DNA from: JAWPMT01 sp965601475
GTDB taxonomy: Bacteria; Bacteroidota; Bacteroidia; Cytophagales; Cyclobacteriaceae
Assembly: GCA_965601475.1 (NCBI GenBank)
Contig: OZ271832.1
Location: 3,844,001 to 3,908,000, forward strand
Direction: 5' to 3'
DNA: 64,000 nt
Shown here: one piece after another, positions 1 to 8,341 of the stretch
Numbering within the stretch: position 1 is the stretch's first letter
Layout of the letters: each line of letters begins with the position of its first letter
Program-made: the position numbers and the translations under genes
Notes under the pieces: model-generated
Told to the model about the DNA's origin: nothing
The model's input: the letters and a program-made list of their open reading frames with translations, nothing else
Database searches by the model: none

Positions 1-447
1 AAGGGAATTAGCAGGGTACGTTTGTAAACGGTGAATTGTATAAAATCAAGTCCATCTATAAGAAATTCAAGACTCTCGGATTGAAAGTCCGGTTGCTAAG
101 CCTGAAAGGGATCATGGACAAGGCATTTTGCAGCGTGAACCATCCGTTTGAGGCCTAACATACAGAGAAAGTCAAGTTGCACCATGCGTAAGACCTGAGC
201 TAGCACCTGTACGAAAGGTTGAAAGGTCCGTTGGAGTGAGAAAAACTGTGAAAATCGCCAGCCTCAGGTCAAAAGTTCAACTTCGTATCGAGATTTACTG
301 CGCCTGAGCCTTGATTGTGACTCCCTATGCTGAGTTAAACAAATGCCAAGGCCCTTTCCAGAAAGATGCGCTCGATGGTTTCTACTTGCACATCAAAAAA
401 TTGGGAAAAGATTGATAGTACATTTTTCCAGTCTTATTCATTTGCTA
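1..447. other. Window edge without a supportable gene
   Basis: No complete gene is visible here. On the plus strand, positions 12-158 form an open frame of about 49 codons ending in TAA, but it has no good start, and its basic, Lys-rich translation matches no family I recognise. A second short open stretch, about 35 codons, ends near 414 (end of translation LHIKKLGKD). Stop codons in all frames separate the two. They could be decayed remains of one gene or chance openings. The intact features begin with the direct repeat at 448. Confidence 0.3.
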
Positions 448-480
448 TAATTCCGGTTGATCTAATAGTAATTCCGGTTG
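448..480 (+). repeat. Phased direct repeat, candidate regulator site
   Basis: The 12-mer TAATTCCGGTTG occurs exactly twice, at 448-459 and 469-480, with a start-to-start distance of 21 bp, two helical turns. It lies about 70 bp before the ATG of the exported protein at 550. Tandem direct repeats with a 21-bp period are the known site architecture of LytTR-type regulators (AgrA, VirR). Each copy contains the GTT core, but the flanks fit that consensus only partly. The repeat is seen; the regulator is inferred. Confidence 0.4.
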
Positions 481-549
481 GAAACAAACGATTTCATTCC
501 GATTAATAAATTGTTAATTTTGATTTTGCCTAAGAAATCACCAATAGCT

Positions 550-1182
550 ATGGTACGGATTGCTTTGAACCTTTGCTTTATTCTCTTTTGTTATACCGCT
601 CTCTCTCAGGGAGCCCTTGTCAAAGTAAAAGAGCGCACCGGGTTGGTCTACTCGGTCTTTTTTCATGCAGATTACGAATACGACGTGGTGATCAGATTGA
701 TGGACGCCAAGGGCAGGACATTGATCTCGGACAAGGTATACTCAGACGGCTTTGACAAACCCTACAATCTTAGAAATCTGCCTCAAGGCAAATACAAGTT
801 CCAGGTCAAATACAGTGGAGAAAAAATTGAGCATGAAGTCCTGATCGGCGAACATGAACAGGAGGTACTGTCCAAAGAGCGGGTGGCTAAAGAAAAAGAG
901 CGAGCGGCTAAGGAAGGCAAGAAAAAAGAGAAAGCAAAAGAGCCTGTGCTCATAGCGGAATCCGATGTGGACGTGAAGATCCAGGTCGTCGATGAAGAAA
1001 TTGAGGCCCTGGGTGTGTTTTTCTATCTGGACGATACCGATGAATTTGAATACTTCTACTGGGAGCCAACCCAGATCAAAGAGCAAACCTATAAGCTCTC
1101 CAAATTTGAAGCTTCTACCTTGCGTGTCGAAGTGGTAGAAGATGGCAAAGTTCTGGCGAAAAAGCAGATCGCCAAGAATTGA
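550..1182 (+). CDS. Exported Lys/Glu-rich protein of unknown function
   Basis: 210 residues from the ATG at 550. A TTG 72 nt upstream is also in frame, but the 550 start places a clear signal peptide (about residues 1-20, ending ALSQ) at the N-terminus. The mature protein starts with a beta-rich domain of about 80 residues. Its phrase RNLPQGKYKFQVKY resembles the small immunoglobulin-like folds of Bacteroidota exported proteins. A very charged segment follows (about residues 105-138, AKEKERAAKEGKKKEK), probably a helix or coiled coil, and then a second beta-rich domain. I recognise no family or catalytic motif. It probably sits in the periplasm. It is a single gene with the phased repeat 448-480 upstream as a possible operator. 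Confidence 0.6.
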   Translation: MVRIALNLCFILFCYTALSQGALVKVKERTGLVYSVFFHADYEYDVVIRLMDAKGRTLISDKVYSDGFDKPYNLRNLPQGKYKFQVKYSGEKIEHEVLIGEHEQEVLSKERVAKEKERAAKEGKKKEKAKEPVLIAESDVDVKIQVVDEEIEALGVFFYLDDTDEFEYFYWEPTQIKEQTYKLSKFEASTLRVEVVEDGKVLAKKQIAKN

Positions 1183-1225
1183 TCATTGCTCTTCATGCTA
1201 TTTTGCTGATGGCATGTTTGATAGC

Positions 1226-1336
1226 TCAAAAACCATAAGCCCCCAAAGTGACCCCATCACTTTTGGTGATCGGGAACTCTGGTTTCAAGCAGGCGTTTAG
1301 CTCAGCGCTTTCCAAGTCAAATCCGGCTTTACCCAT
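1226..1336 (-). other. 36-codon open frame, possible gene remnant
   Basis: In the gap between 1183 and 1429 the minus strand has an ATG-started frame of 36 codons (MGKAGFDLESAELNAC at the start, VTLGAYGF at the end), opening directly after an in-frame TAA. The sequence reads like protein and its aromatic end resembles the C-terminus of a larger protein. There is no recognisable family and no clear promoter, so it may equally be chance. Nothing else is visible in this gap. Confidence 0.15.
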
Positions 1337-1429
1337 TTAATGAGTAGATGGGTTCCCTGAGGAAACAGGCAATCAGTGGCTATGTCAAATGCCTCCAAGG
1401 ATTGGCGCTACCTGGTCATATGTTATTTC

Positions 1430-3442
1430 CTATAAGGCTGCTGCCAGGTGACTGGCTTCATAAATGGCCCGCTTGGCATCTAGTTCCGCAGCTTCATTTG
1501 CGCCACCAATGAGATGTACGGATTGATCATTGGCTTTTAGCACATCGTACAACTTCCGCAAAGGCTCCTGCCCAGCACAGATGACGACGTTGTCGACGGG
1601 TAGTATTTGCTGCTCTTCATTCACAGTAATGTGCAATCCCTGATCGTCAACGCGGTCGTAGGTCACATTGGCGAACATCTTCACTTGCTTCATAGCAAGG
1701 CTAGCGCGATGGATCCATCCTGTGGTCTTGCCCAAATTCTTACCATGCTTGCCCCCGGAACGTTTCAGCAGGTAGATCTCTCGAGGTGAAGCTTCGGGCT
1801 TGGGCATTTTGTTGGCACCACCTTTTTCGTAGGTGTCGTCGATGCCCCATTCTTTAAGATAGGCGTCGATATTCAGGCTGGGTGTGGCCTCACCATGTGC
1901 GAGGAACTCTGCCACATCAAAGCCAATACCCCCGGCACCTATGATGGCTACTTTGTCACCGACAGCCTTTTTGTCTAGCAACACTTCGTCGTAGCGTAGC
2001 ACCTTATCGTGATCAGCACCCTCAAAGTCTACTTCCCGTGGTAGGACGCCGGTAGCTATGACCACCTCATCAAAGGCTTGGAGATCTTCGGCTTCCGCTC
2101 TTTTGTTGAGATGCAATTTCACGCCATGGATCTCGATCATTTTCTGATAATACCGTATGGTCTCAGCATATTCTTCCTTGCCGGGGATTTCCTTGGCCAT
2201 GTTGAATTGGCCACCGATCCGATCTGAAGCTTCAAACAATTCTACCTGGTGACCTCGCTCTGCCAGGATAGTGGATGCTGCCAACCCTGCTGGTCCTGCC
2301 CCCACCACAGCAACCTTTTTCGGCTTGTCAGTAGGGTGGAAGTTGAGTTCTGTTTCATGGCAGGCTCTGGGGTTCACCAGACAACTGCTGACCTGGATCT
2401 GAAAAGTGTGGTCGAGGCATGCCTGATTGCAAGCGATGCATGTGTTGATTTCATCGCTACGATTTTCCATGGCTTTTTTCACGATGTCTGCATCGGCCAG
2501 AAACGGACGTGCCATAGACACCATGTCAGCACACCCGTCTTCCAGTACGCTCTCGGCGATTTCCGGCATATTGATGCGATTGGTGGTGATCAGCGGAATG
2601 TTCACTTCCCCCATCAATCGTTTGGTGACCCATGCAAATCCCGCTCGGGGTACGACTGTGGCAATGGTCGGTACGCGGGCTTCATGCCATCCGATACCTG
2701 TATTAATGATGGTTGCCCCGGCTTGCTCGACCGCCTTGGCCAGCTTCACCACTTCCTCCCAACTGCTACCATCTTCCACCAGGTCCAACATAGAAAGGCG
2801 GAAAATGATAATGAAGTCTTTGCCGACACGCTCACGTACCCGCTTGATGATCTCCACAGGGAAGCGCATGCGATTTTCATAGTCACCTCCCCACTCGTCT
2901 TGCCTGTGGTTTGTGCGTTTGACGATGAACTGGTTGATGAGATAACCCTCCGAACCCATGATCTCCACACCATCATAGCCAGCCTCTTTCGCAAGTGAGG
3001 CACAATGGGCAAAATCACCAATGGTCCTTTCTATGTCTTCTGAGGTCAGCTCGCGGGGCTTCATAGGGTTGATGGGCGCTTGTATGGCGGAAGGGGCCAC
3101 ATTATGCATGTGATATCCATAACGTCCGCTGTGCAGGATCTGCATGCATATCTTGCCACCCTCCCGATGTACCGCCTCGGTGATGAGTTTGTGAGGTGCT
3201 ATTTCCTTTTCTTCCGAGAGCTTGGCGGAATGAGGACCTACCCAGCCTTCTTTGTTGGGTGCGATACCCCCAGTGACGATGAGACCAACCTGCCCGCGTG
3301 CACGCTCCGCGTAGAAGGCTGCTGCTCTTTCGAATCCGTTGGGGGCTTCCTCCAACATGGTGTGCATGGATCCCATAAGCACACGATTTTTGAGTGTAGT
3401 GAAGCCAAGGTCAAGGGGGGAGAGTAGTTTGGGGTATTTCAT
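1430..3442 (-). CDS. fadH: NADPH-dependent 2,4-dienoyl-CoA reductase family (FadH-like)
   Basis: 670 residues, almost exactly the length of E. coli FadH. Residues 1-330 form an old-yellow-enzyme TIM barrel that binds FMN. Cysteines 335, 338, 342 and 354 (C-x2-C-x3-C-x11-C) match the 4Fe-4S ligands of FadH in spacing. A Rossmann FAD site VAVVGAGPAGLA follows at about 373, and a second dinucleotide site VAIIGAGGIGFDVAEF further on for NADPH. The known reaction reduces 2,4-dienoyl-CoA from unsaturated fatty acids. Close relatives reduce other enones, so the substrate is inferred. It is a lone gene with a TAnnTTTG box 42 nt before the start. Confidence 0.88.
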   Translation of the reverse strand: MKYPKLLSPLDLGFTTLKNRVLMGSMHTMLEEAPNGFERAAAFYAERARGQVGLIVTGGIAPNKEGWVGPHSAKLSEEKEIAPHKLITEAVHREGGKICMQILHSGRYGYHMHNVAPSAIQAPINPMKPRELTSEDIERTIGDFAHCASLAKEAGYDGVEIMGSEGYLINQFIVKRTNHRQDEWGGDYENRMRFPVEIIKRVRERVGKDFIIIFRLSMLDLVEDGSSWEEVVKLAKAVEQAGATIINTGIGWHEARVPTIATVVPRAGFAWVTKRLMGEVNIPLITTNRINMPEIAESVLEDGCADMVSMARPFLADADIVKKAMENRSDEINTCIACNQACLDHTFQIQVSSCLVNPRACHETELNFHPTDKPKKVAVVGAGPAGLAASTILAERGHQVELFEASDRIGGQFNMAKEIPGKEEYAETIRYYQKMIEIHGVKLHLNKRAEAEDLQAFDEVVIATGVLPREVDFEGADHDKVLRYDEVLLDKKAVGDKVAIIGAGGIGFDVAEFLAHGEATPSLNIDAYLKEWGIDDTYEKGGANKMPKPEASPREIYLLKRSGGKHGKNLGKTTGWIHRASLAMKQVKMFANVTYDRVDDQGLHITVNEEQQILPVDNVVICAGQEPLRKLYDVLKANDQSVHLIGGANEAAELDAKRAIYEASHLAAAL

Positions 3443-3483
3443 TTGTTGCTAGGTATAAATAAACTCTGCATGCATACTATTTT

Positions 3484-3491
3484 CAAATGTA
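3484..3491 (-). promoter_or_regulatory. Candidate -7 box for the fadH-like gene
   Basis: The minus strand reads TACATTTG here, a full match to the Bacteroidota -7 consensus TAnnTTTG, 41 nt before the start codon at 3442. No good TTTG/TTG -33 element is seen at the expected distance, so only half the promoter is supported. Confidence 0.35.
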
Positions 3492-3512
3492 TGAAAAGTT
3501 CGCCGGTAGCGT

Positions 3513-4379
3513 CTATTCTATCTCCATTAATTCGAAAATCAGCAATTGCCCCTGGTAGTTTTTGTATTGCATCTTCACGAAGCCGTAGTCGTCGTGGTAC
3601 CAGAAGTCGTGGGTAGATCGCCCAAAGTCGGTATCGACATACGAGGTGACATGCCAGGCAGTGACGGTTTCGAAGGGTAGTTCCACCTCTTCCGGGTCGA
3701 GGGCAAGGTAGTTGCTGAGGAGTTGCTGATTATCCCAGTCCCCCCAACCACCGTAGATGAGCAGATTTGATGTCCATTGCTTATCGATCCCGAGCGGTAG
3801 ATTGACGGAAGGGTAAGGGGCCATTTGGGTGAAGGCGAATTGATTCTCACGAAAGGGGGTGATCCAGGTGTCCAGGCCGTTGTCCAGTGCAGCTTCCCGA
3901 CTTTCTGTGACCCAATCTCTTCCTTTGAAGTCATTGTTGAGGTTATACTTGTCGATCCTTGGTACGTCAACGGGATCAAATTGATACTGGACGACCACTT
4001 CCAACTCGTCCTCTCTGTTCGTTGCCGCGGAGTTGCCAGAAACCGTCATCTTCACCTTAGATTGAGATATAAGATTGAATCCGGCATCCCAATATTTGGC
4101 GTCGTAGGTGAACTGCCGACAGGTTTTGAGCACTTGGTTTTGGTCGAACTCGGAAGTCAGCTGGCAATCCACCTGGGGGAAGTTGTTGCCCGTCTGGGGA
4201 GCACATGCTGAGAGCCAAATCCACCCAAGACTTAAGAGGCGAAGCGGAAGCCTCGCAAAATAGGCGGGATGGTGGGGAGTGCGTAGGGCCCGATGCTCAT
4301 CGGGCTTGCGGACAGCCCGACTGTCTGTAGCTCGAAGCGCTTGCAGAATCCCTCCAAAATCAAAACGCTTGCTCTTCAT
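3513..4379 (-). CDS. Lipoprotein with a REP-like insertion before its lipobox
   Basis: 288 residues. The ATG overlaps the ruvC stop as ATGA, so translation is probably coupled. The lipobox region LLSLGWIWLSAC is typical for a Bacteroidota lipoprotein. However, about 45 residues that read unlike a signal peptide (rich in Arg and His) lie between the start codon and the hydrophobic stretch, and they are encoded by DNA containing two tandem hairpins (4288-4325). No later in-frame ATG, GTG or TTG precedes the lipobox. The mature part is beta-rich with many aromatic residues and matches no family I recognise. Either the N-terminal extension is real and harms export, or the gene was hit in frame by a palindromic repeat. 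Confidence 0.65.
   Translation of the reverse strand: MKSKRFDFGGILQALRATDSRAVRKPDEHRALRTPHHPAYFARLPLRLLSLGWIWLSACAPQTGNNFPQVDCQLTSEFDQNQVLKTCRQFTYDAKYWDAGFNLISQSKVKMTVSGNSAATNREDELEVVVQYQFDPVDVPRIDKYNLNNDFKGRDWVTESREAALDNGLDTWITPFRENQFAFTQMAPYPSVNLPLGIDKQWTSNLLIYGGWGDWDNQQLLSNYLALDPEEVELPFETVTAWHVTSYVDTDFGRSTHDFWYHDDYGFVKMQYKNYQGQLLIFELMEIE
4288..4325. repeat. REP-like double hairpin inside the lipoprotein 5' end
   Basis: Positions 4288-4305 form a perfect hairpin with arms GCCCGATG and CATCGGGC and a 2-nt loop. Right beside it, 4311-4325 form a second one (GACAG, 5-nt loop, CTGTC). GC-rich palindromes of this kind are common as dispersed repeats in Bacteroidota genomes. No second copy is visible in this window, so repeat status is inferred from shape. 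Confidence 0.5.
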
Positions 4380-4930
4380 TTCAACCTTTTTGGGTTTTCA
4401 GTGAGGTAAGCGTTCCAGCTTTTGAAGGATTTTTGTGTCACCCCACCCTGAAAATGATGACAGACAGCCACGGCGAGGGCGTCAGTGGCATCAAGCAGTT
4501 TGGGGGCTTCTTTGAATGCCAGCAGCGTCTTCAACATTTCGGCAACCTGTTCTTTGGAGGCGTTGCCATTGCCAGTGACGGATTGCTTGACCTTCTTTGG
4601 TGCGTACTCGCTGATGGGAATGTCTCGGGATAGTGCGGCGGACATGGCTACCCCTTGAGCACGCCCTAGCTTTAGCATGGACTGGATGTTTTTACCGTAG
4701 AATGGGGCCTCCAGCGCCACTTCGTCTGGCAGATAGTCATTGATGAGGCTCAGTACGCGGTCAAAAATCTTCTTGAGTTTGAGCTCATGACCGTTGTATT
4801 TGCTGAGGTGAATAACGCCAAATTGTAGAATGGACAACTGGTTTTGTCGGACACGAATAATACCGTAGCCCATTACACTTGTGCCCGGGTCCAGCCCAAG
4901 GATTACTTTATCTTTACGTGATGATGTCAC
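4376..4930 (-). CDS. ruvC: Holliday junction resolvase RuvC
   Basis: RuvC resolves Holliday junctions made by RuvAB. All four acidic active-site positions are visible: Asp in ILGLDPG near the N-terminus, Glu in ALEAPFYGKN, and the Asp pair in LLDATDALAVAV near the C-terminus. The 184 residues from the GTG at 4930 match the family. A longer reading starts with GTG at 4963 and another GTG lies at 4936. I chose 4930 because RuvC proteins begin only a few residues before the first Asp motif. The 5' end overlaps that of the divergent gene at 4921, and the 3' end overlaps the downstream lipoprotein by 4 nt. ruvA and ruvB are not in the window. Confidence 0.9.
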   Translation of the reverse strand: MTSSRKDKVILGLDPGTSVMGYGIIRVRQNQLSILQFGVIHLSKYNGHELKLKKIFDRVLSLINDYLPDEVALEAPFYGKNIQSMLKLGRAQGVAMSAALSRDIPISEYAPKKVKQSVTGNGNASKEQVAEMLKTLLAFKEAPKLLDATDALAVAVCHHFQGGVTQKSFKSWNAYLTENPKRLK

Positions 4931-5796
4931 ACGCACAAAGAAAGCGGAATCGAGTGAAAGCACTTTTATTGGTGGGTGCTAAAGTTGTGATCGTGGGACT
5001 CTGTATCTATTACATCTGGGGTATGGTGGATCTTGGCGCCTTGAGCGATGTGCGCATTTACCTCGGTGATCCGCTTTTGGCCATTGTATTGGGTCTTGTG
5101 TTTTTGCTAACACCCCTAAACTGGTATCTGGAGGCCTGGAAGTGGCGGCTTTGCCTGAAGCCGGTGTGTCAAATGCAGGCTCCGGAGGCATTGAACGCAG
5201 TGTTGCGGGGGCTTTCCCTCAACTGGCTGCTACCTTTTACTATTGGAGATTTCATTGGACGATTTTTGGGCTTGCCCAAAAATCGTAAGACGGTCGTGGC
5301 CATGCTCCTGTGTCGTTACGTTTCCCTGGTCATTACCCTGGCCATTGGGTTAAGTACAGCGGCGCTTATGTTTGATAAACCCTGGATTTTACCATTGCTT
5401 GCTACAGGATTATTGCTAGTGGTTCTAGCCAGTAGCAAATGGTTGCGGGATTATGCTACTCCGCTATTGTCGAAGATCGCCCTGGTGACGACCAGTCGTT
5501 ATTTGTTGTTTTCGCTGCAATTTCTGATGGTGGCCATGGTGCTGGTTCCGGAAGTTGATCTGCTCACCTGGTTGCTGGGCATCCCGATCGTTTTTGTGGT
5601 GAGGTCACTGATTCCGTCATTGCTCGGTGCTGTAGGCATTCGCGAAGCGGCGGCGATTTGGGTCTTTGCACCTTACACGGATCAATTGACACTACTCACG
5701 TTGGCCAGTCTTTTGATTTGGCTAATGAATATTGTCGTGCCTTCCCTCTATGGTTTGATTCCGATTTTGAACTATAAATTGAAGGAAGCAAGATGA
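4921..5796 (+). CDS. Flippase-like membrane protein (LPG synthase TM family)
   Basis: 291 residues from the first of two adjacent ATGs (4921, 4924), with about seven or eight membrane helices. The pattern fits the lysylphosphatidylglycerol synthase transmembrane family (PF03706, UPF0104): RGLSLNWLLPFTIGDFIGRF in the middle and PSLLGAVGIREAAAIW late in the protein. Family members are thought to flip or handle lipid-linked substrates in the inner membrane. The soluble aminoacyl-transferase half of MprF is absent. The stop overlaps the start of the next gene (ATGA), which encodes a membrane glycosyltransferase, so a joint role in making and moving an envelope glycolipid is likely but inferred. 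Confidence 0.75.
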   Translation: MMSHAQRKRNRVKALLLVGAKVVIVGLCIYYIWGMVDLGALSDVRIYLGDPLLAIVLGLVFLLTPLNWYLEAWKWRLCLKPVCQMQAPEALNAVLRGLSLNWLLPFTIGDFIGRFLGLPKNRKTVVAMLLCRYVSLVITLAIGLSTAALMFDKPWILPLLATGLLLVVLASSKWLRDYATPLLSKIALVTTSRYLLFSLQFLMVAMVLVPEVDLLTWLLGIPIVFVVRSLIPSLLGAVGIREAAAIWVFAPYTDQLTLLTLASLLIWLMNIVVPSLYGLIPILNYKLKEAR

Positions 5797-6896
5797 TCGC
5801 ATTTGGAGTTATTGCGCTCTTGCACGCGGCTTTCTGCCTATATCTGGCCTTCACCTGGCAAAGCATCAAGGTATTTTCAGGGGAGGTCAAGAGGAGGGTC
5901 AAGGTGACTGTCCTGGTGCCAGTGAGGAATGAGTCTGAGAATATTCTGCACTTGCTGAAGGCCCTCAATGTCCAGTCGTACGACAAAGACTTCTTTGAGG
6001 TGATCGTCGTTGATGACCATTCCGAAGACGATACTCTGGACAAGCTTGGGAGTCAGACAGACTCATTTGATATCAACCTCAAAACCCTGAGGCTCCAAGG
6101 TGGGCGCGGGAAGAAGTATGCCATCGAGTACGGTGTGAGTCACGCTACAGGCGAGCTCATCCTTTGTACAGATGGAGATTGTCTTGTGCCGAAAAAGTGG
6201 ATTGAAACATTTGTGGCCTATTTCCAACATCACGATTCCAAATTGGTCTCTGGTCCGGTCAAGATGGATTCCAAGAATTGGTTTGGACACTACCAGGCGC
6301 TGGACTTCTCTACCCTCATTGGTTTTGGTGCCGCGACCCTACAACGTGGAGTAGCGAGCACTTGCAATGGCGCCAATATGGCTTATCTGAAGTCTGTGTT
6401 TGTCGAGGTAAATGGCTACGACGGGAATACGCAAATCCCAACAGGAGATGATGAGTTTTTACTGCAAAAGGTGCACCAAAAATATCCGCGATCGGTACAT
6501 TTCCTGAAGTCAGAAGATGCCATGGTCACAACTCAACCCAAGCCAAATGCCGGAGCTTTCGTGCAGCAGCGTATACGCTGGAGTAGCAAGTGGAGATTTC
6601 ACCAGAGTCCTTTAGTAAAAGGAGCCGCGGTATTCGCATATTTTGACTTCCTAACATTGCTGCTGCTGTTGTGGTTGACACTTTTTCACGCATTTCCGGT
6701 ATATGCGGCCATGGCAATTGTTGCATTCAGATGGTTCGCCGAAGCGATTTACCTACATAAAACCACAGCCTTCTTCTCCCTCAATGCAAGCGGAAGGCAC
6801 TATGCAATGGTCAGCTTTATCTATCCATTCTATATCTTCTTTCTGGGTTTTGCTTCTATTTTTGGACATTATTCCTGGAAAGGTAGAAGTTACTGA
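5793..6896 (+). CDS. Membrane glycosyltransferase, family 2
   Basis: 367 residues. One N-terminal membrane helix is followed by a GT-A catalytic domain. The nucleotide-sugar site VTVLVPVRNESEN and the VVDDHSEDDT segment are present, with the metal-binding CTDGDCLVP, the catalytic-base region TGDDEF and the processive-type QQRIRW. Two or three C-terminal helices end the protein. This is the layout of enzymes that transfer sugar to lipid or growing glycan at the inner membrane. Sugar and acceptor cannot be told from sequence. Start and stop overlap both neighbours (ATGA upstream, TGATG downstream), making it the core of the operon 4921-10816. Confidence 0.85.
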   Translation: MIAFGVIALLHAAFCLYLAFTWQSIKVFSGEVKRRVKVTVLVPVRNESENILHLLKALNVQSYDKDFFEVIVVDDHSEDDTLDKLGSQTDSFDINLKTLRLQGGRGKKYAIEYGVSHATGELILCTDGDCLVPKKWIETFVAYFQHHDSKLVSGPVKMDSKNWFGHYQALDFSTLIGFGAATLQRGVASTCNGANMAYLKSVFVEVNGYDGNTQIPTGDDEFLLQKVHQKYPRSVHFLKSEDAMVTTQPKPNAGAFVQQRIRWSSKWRFHQSPLVKGAAVFAYFDFLTLLLLLWLTLFHAFPVYAAMAIVAFRWFAEAIYLHKTTAFFSLNASGRHYAMVSFIYPFYIFFLGFASIFGHYSWKGRSY

Positions 6897-7147
6897 TGAC
6901 CGACCTTGAATTTACGGTTTTGGATGAGCTGTACTTTGTGCAATCCTTCTCAGATCTTCGTGAGTCTACAGGCCTATCGGATGAACACCTGCTGGCCACA
7001 TTGAAGGATCTTAGCGATAGGGGTTGGATCAAGGTACTCGAGGGCCTCGATGATGAGGTAGTCGGACCGATCGATTGGGTGGTGAAATTTGAGCAATACT
7101 ACTACCTTGCTTCCAAGAAGGGGCTCATGGCCCATAATACAAACTGA
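6896..7147 (+). CDS. Small winged-helix-like protein
   Basis: 83 residues; the ATG shares one base with the upstream stop (TGATG). The pattern fits a short winged helix: a helix ending LRESTGLSDEHLLATLKDL, then the turn SDRGWIKVLEG and a strand carrying aromatic residues (FEQYYYLASKKG). Small proteins of this shape can bind DNA or act as protein partners. There is no signal peptide. It is placed between a glycosyltransferase and a SpoIIE-type phosphatase in the same operon, so it may be a local regulator. The fold is my inference; no named family is recognised. Confidence 0.6.
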   Translation: MTDLEFTVLDELYFVQSFSDLRESTGLSDEHLLATLKDLSDRGWIKVLEGLDDEVVGPIDWVVKFEQYYYLASKKGLMAHNTN

Positions 7148-7150
7148 ACA

Positions 7151-8341
7151 TTGGCAAATAGCATTGGTGATATTCGTGACCTGGAGATGAATGCCCTCCT
7201 GGAGATTACTCAGGCGATAAACAATAACCTGTCTGAAAGTGATCTCTATCGCATTTATAGATTTACGCTACTAGCTGATCTGAAGGTAAAGAAGCTGGCC
7301 ATGTTCGTTGACGGCCAGGCCTGGCAATGTGAAGTCTACTTTGGGACATCTACCAACTGGTCTGGTGTTTCGCTCCCTTCAAAGCACCTCAAATACAGGG
7401 ATATTGTGGAACTCCACGAGTCAGATGATTTTCAGGAGTTTTCGCACGCATTTCCCGTTCACCATAAAGAAAGACTGTTGGCGGTAGTATTCATTGAGGG
7501 CTACAGTGGAGAGATCGATATTACCTTTCTCAAGGCACTCACCAACATTCTTATCGTTGCCATAGAAAACAAGAAGCTAGCCAGGCGACAACTTGAGCAG
7601 GAGGCCTACCGGAAAGAGCTGGAAATTGCCAAGAAGGTGCAGAATTTTCTCTTTCCCAAGCAACTTCCCCGGTCCACCCGGCTAAAAATTGATGCGGTCT
7701 ACCTGCCCCATCAGGATATTGGTGGCGACTATTACGACTACCTTCCGCTGGACGAGGATAGGTTTATGGTTTGCATTGCTGATGTTTCTGGCAAAGGGGT
7801 GCCTGCAGCACTGTTGATGTCCAACTTTCAAGCCGCACTCCGAACCCTCACCAGAAAGACCCAAAACCTGCTGGAGGTCATCGCCGAGTTGAACCACACT
7901 ACCTATGCCAGTAGTGATGGTGACAACTTCATTACCTTCTTCCTGGGTATGTATGATTTCAAGCAGAAGTCCTTTGAATACGTCAACTGCGGACACAATC
8001 CATCGATCTTGTTCTGTGAAGATGGGATTAGGCTGCTCGAGGAGGGCACAACTATCCTGGGCATGTTTGACCCCCTTCCGTTTCTGGAGATGAAGCGCAT
8101 CGAAAACATGGATGAATTCCTGTTTTTTGCCTATACAGATGGCCTTATCGAGGCTTTCAACAAAGCCGATGAACAATTTGGACTTGATCGGTTACTGGAC
8201 ATCATCAAAGACCATGGTTTTGAGAACCTCAACATACTTCATCAATACATCTTCAAGGCCCTGGATGATTTCAGAGAAGATACACCTTATCATGATGACA
8301 TTACCATGATCTCCTGCCAGGTAGACGGCAGAGTACCATGA
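7151..8341 (+). CDS. SpoIIE/RsbU-type serine phosphatase with GAF-like sensor
   Basis: 396 residues from TTG 7151, 3 nt after the previous stop; an in-frame ATG lies 12 codons in. Residues 1-140 look like a GAF-type sensor. A helical linker at about 140-165 (QLEQEAYRKELEIAKKVQ) is typical of RsbU-like proteins. The PPM phosphatase domain follows with metal-site motifs GGDYYDY (191-197) and DVSGKG (211-216), then YTDGLIEA and HDDITMI near the end. Such enzymes dephosphorylate anti-anti-sigma factors or similar Ser/Thr-phosphorylated switches. No STAS or RsbW-type partner is in the window. Its stop overlaps the deacetylase start (ATGA). Confidence 0.85.
   Translation: MANSIGDIRDLEMNALLEITQAINNNLSESDLYRIYRFTLLADLKVKKLAMFVDGQAWQCEVYFGTSTNWSGVSLPSKHLKYRDIVELHESDDFQEFSHAFPVHHKERLLAVVFIEGYSGEIDITFLKALTNILIVAIENKKLARRQLEQEAYRKELEIAKKVQNFLFPKQLPRSTRLKIDAVYLPHQDIGGDYYDYLPLDEDRFMVCIADVSGKGVPAALLMSNFQAALRTLTRKTQNLLEVIAELNHTTYASSDGDNFITFFLGMYDFKQKSFEYVNCGHNPSILFCEDGIRLLEEGTTILGMFDPLPFLEMKRIENMDEFLFFAYTDGLIEAFNKADEQFGLDRLLDIIKDHGFENLNILHQYIFKALDDFREDTPYHDDITMISCQVDGRVP

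Noticed and set aside
742..1086. Minus-strand frame of 114 codons under the exported protein gene
   Set aside because: Shadow of the plus-strand gene; its hydrophobic look comes from complement of Lys/Glu codons.
2249..2998. 249-codon plus-strand frame inside the fadH-like gene
   Set aside because: Antisense shadow rich in Cys, His and Ser; the minus strand has a complete enzyme.
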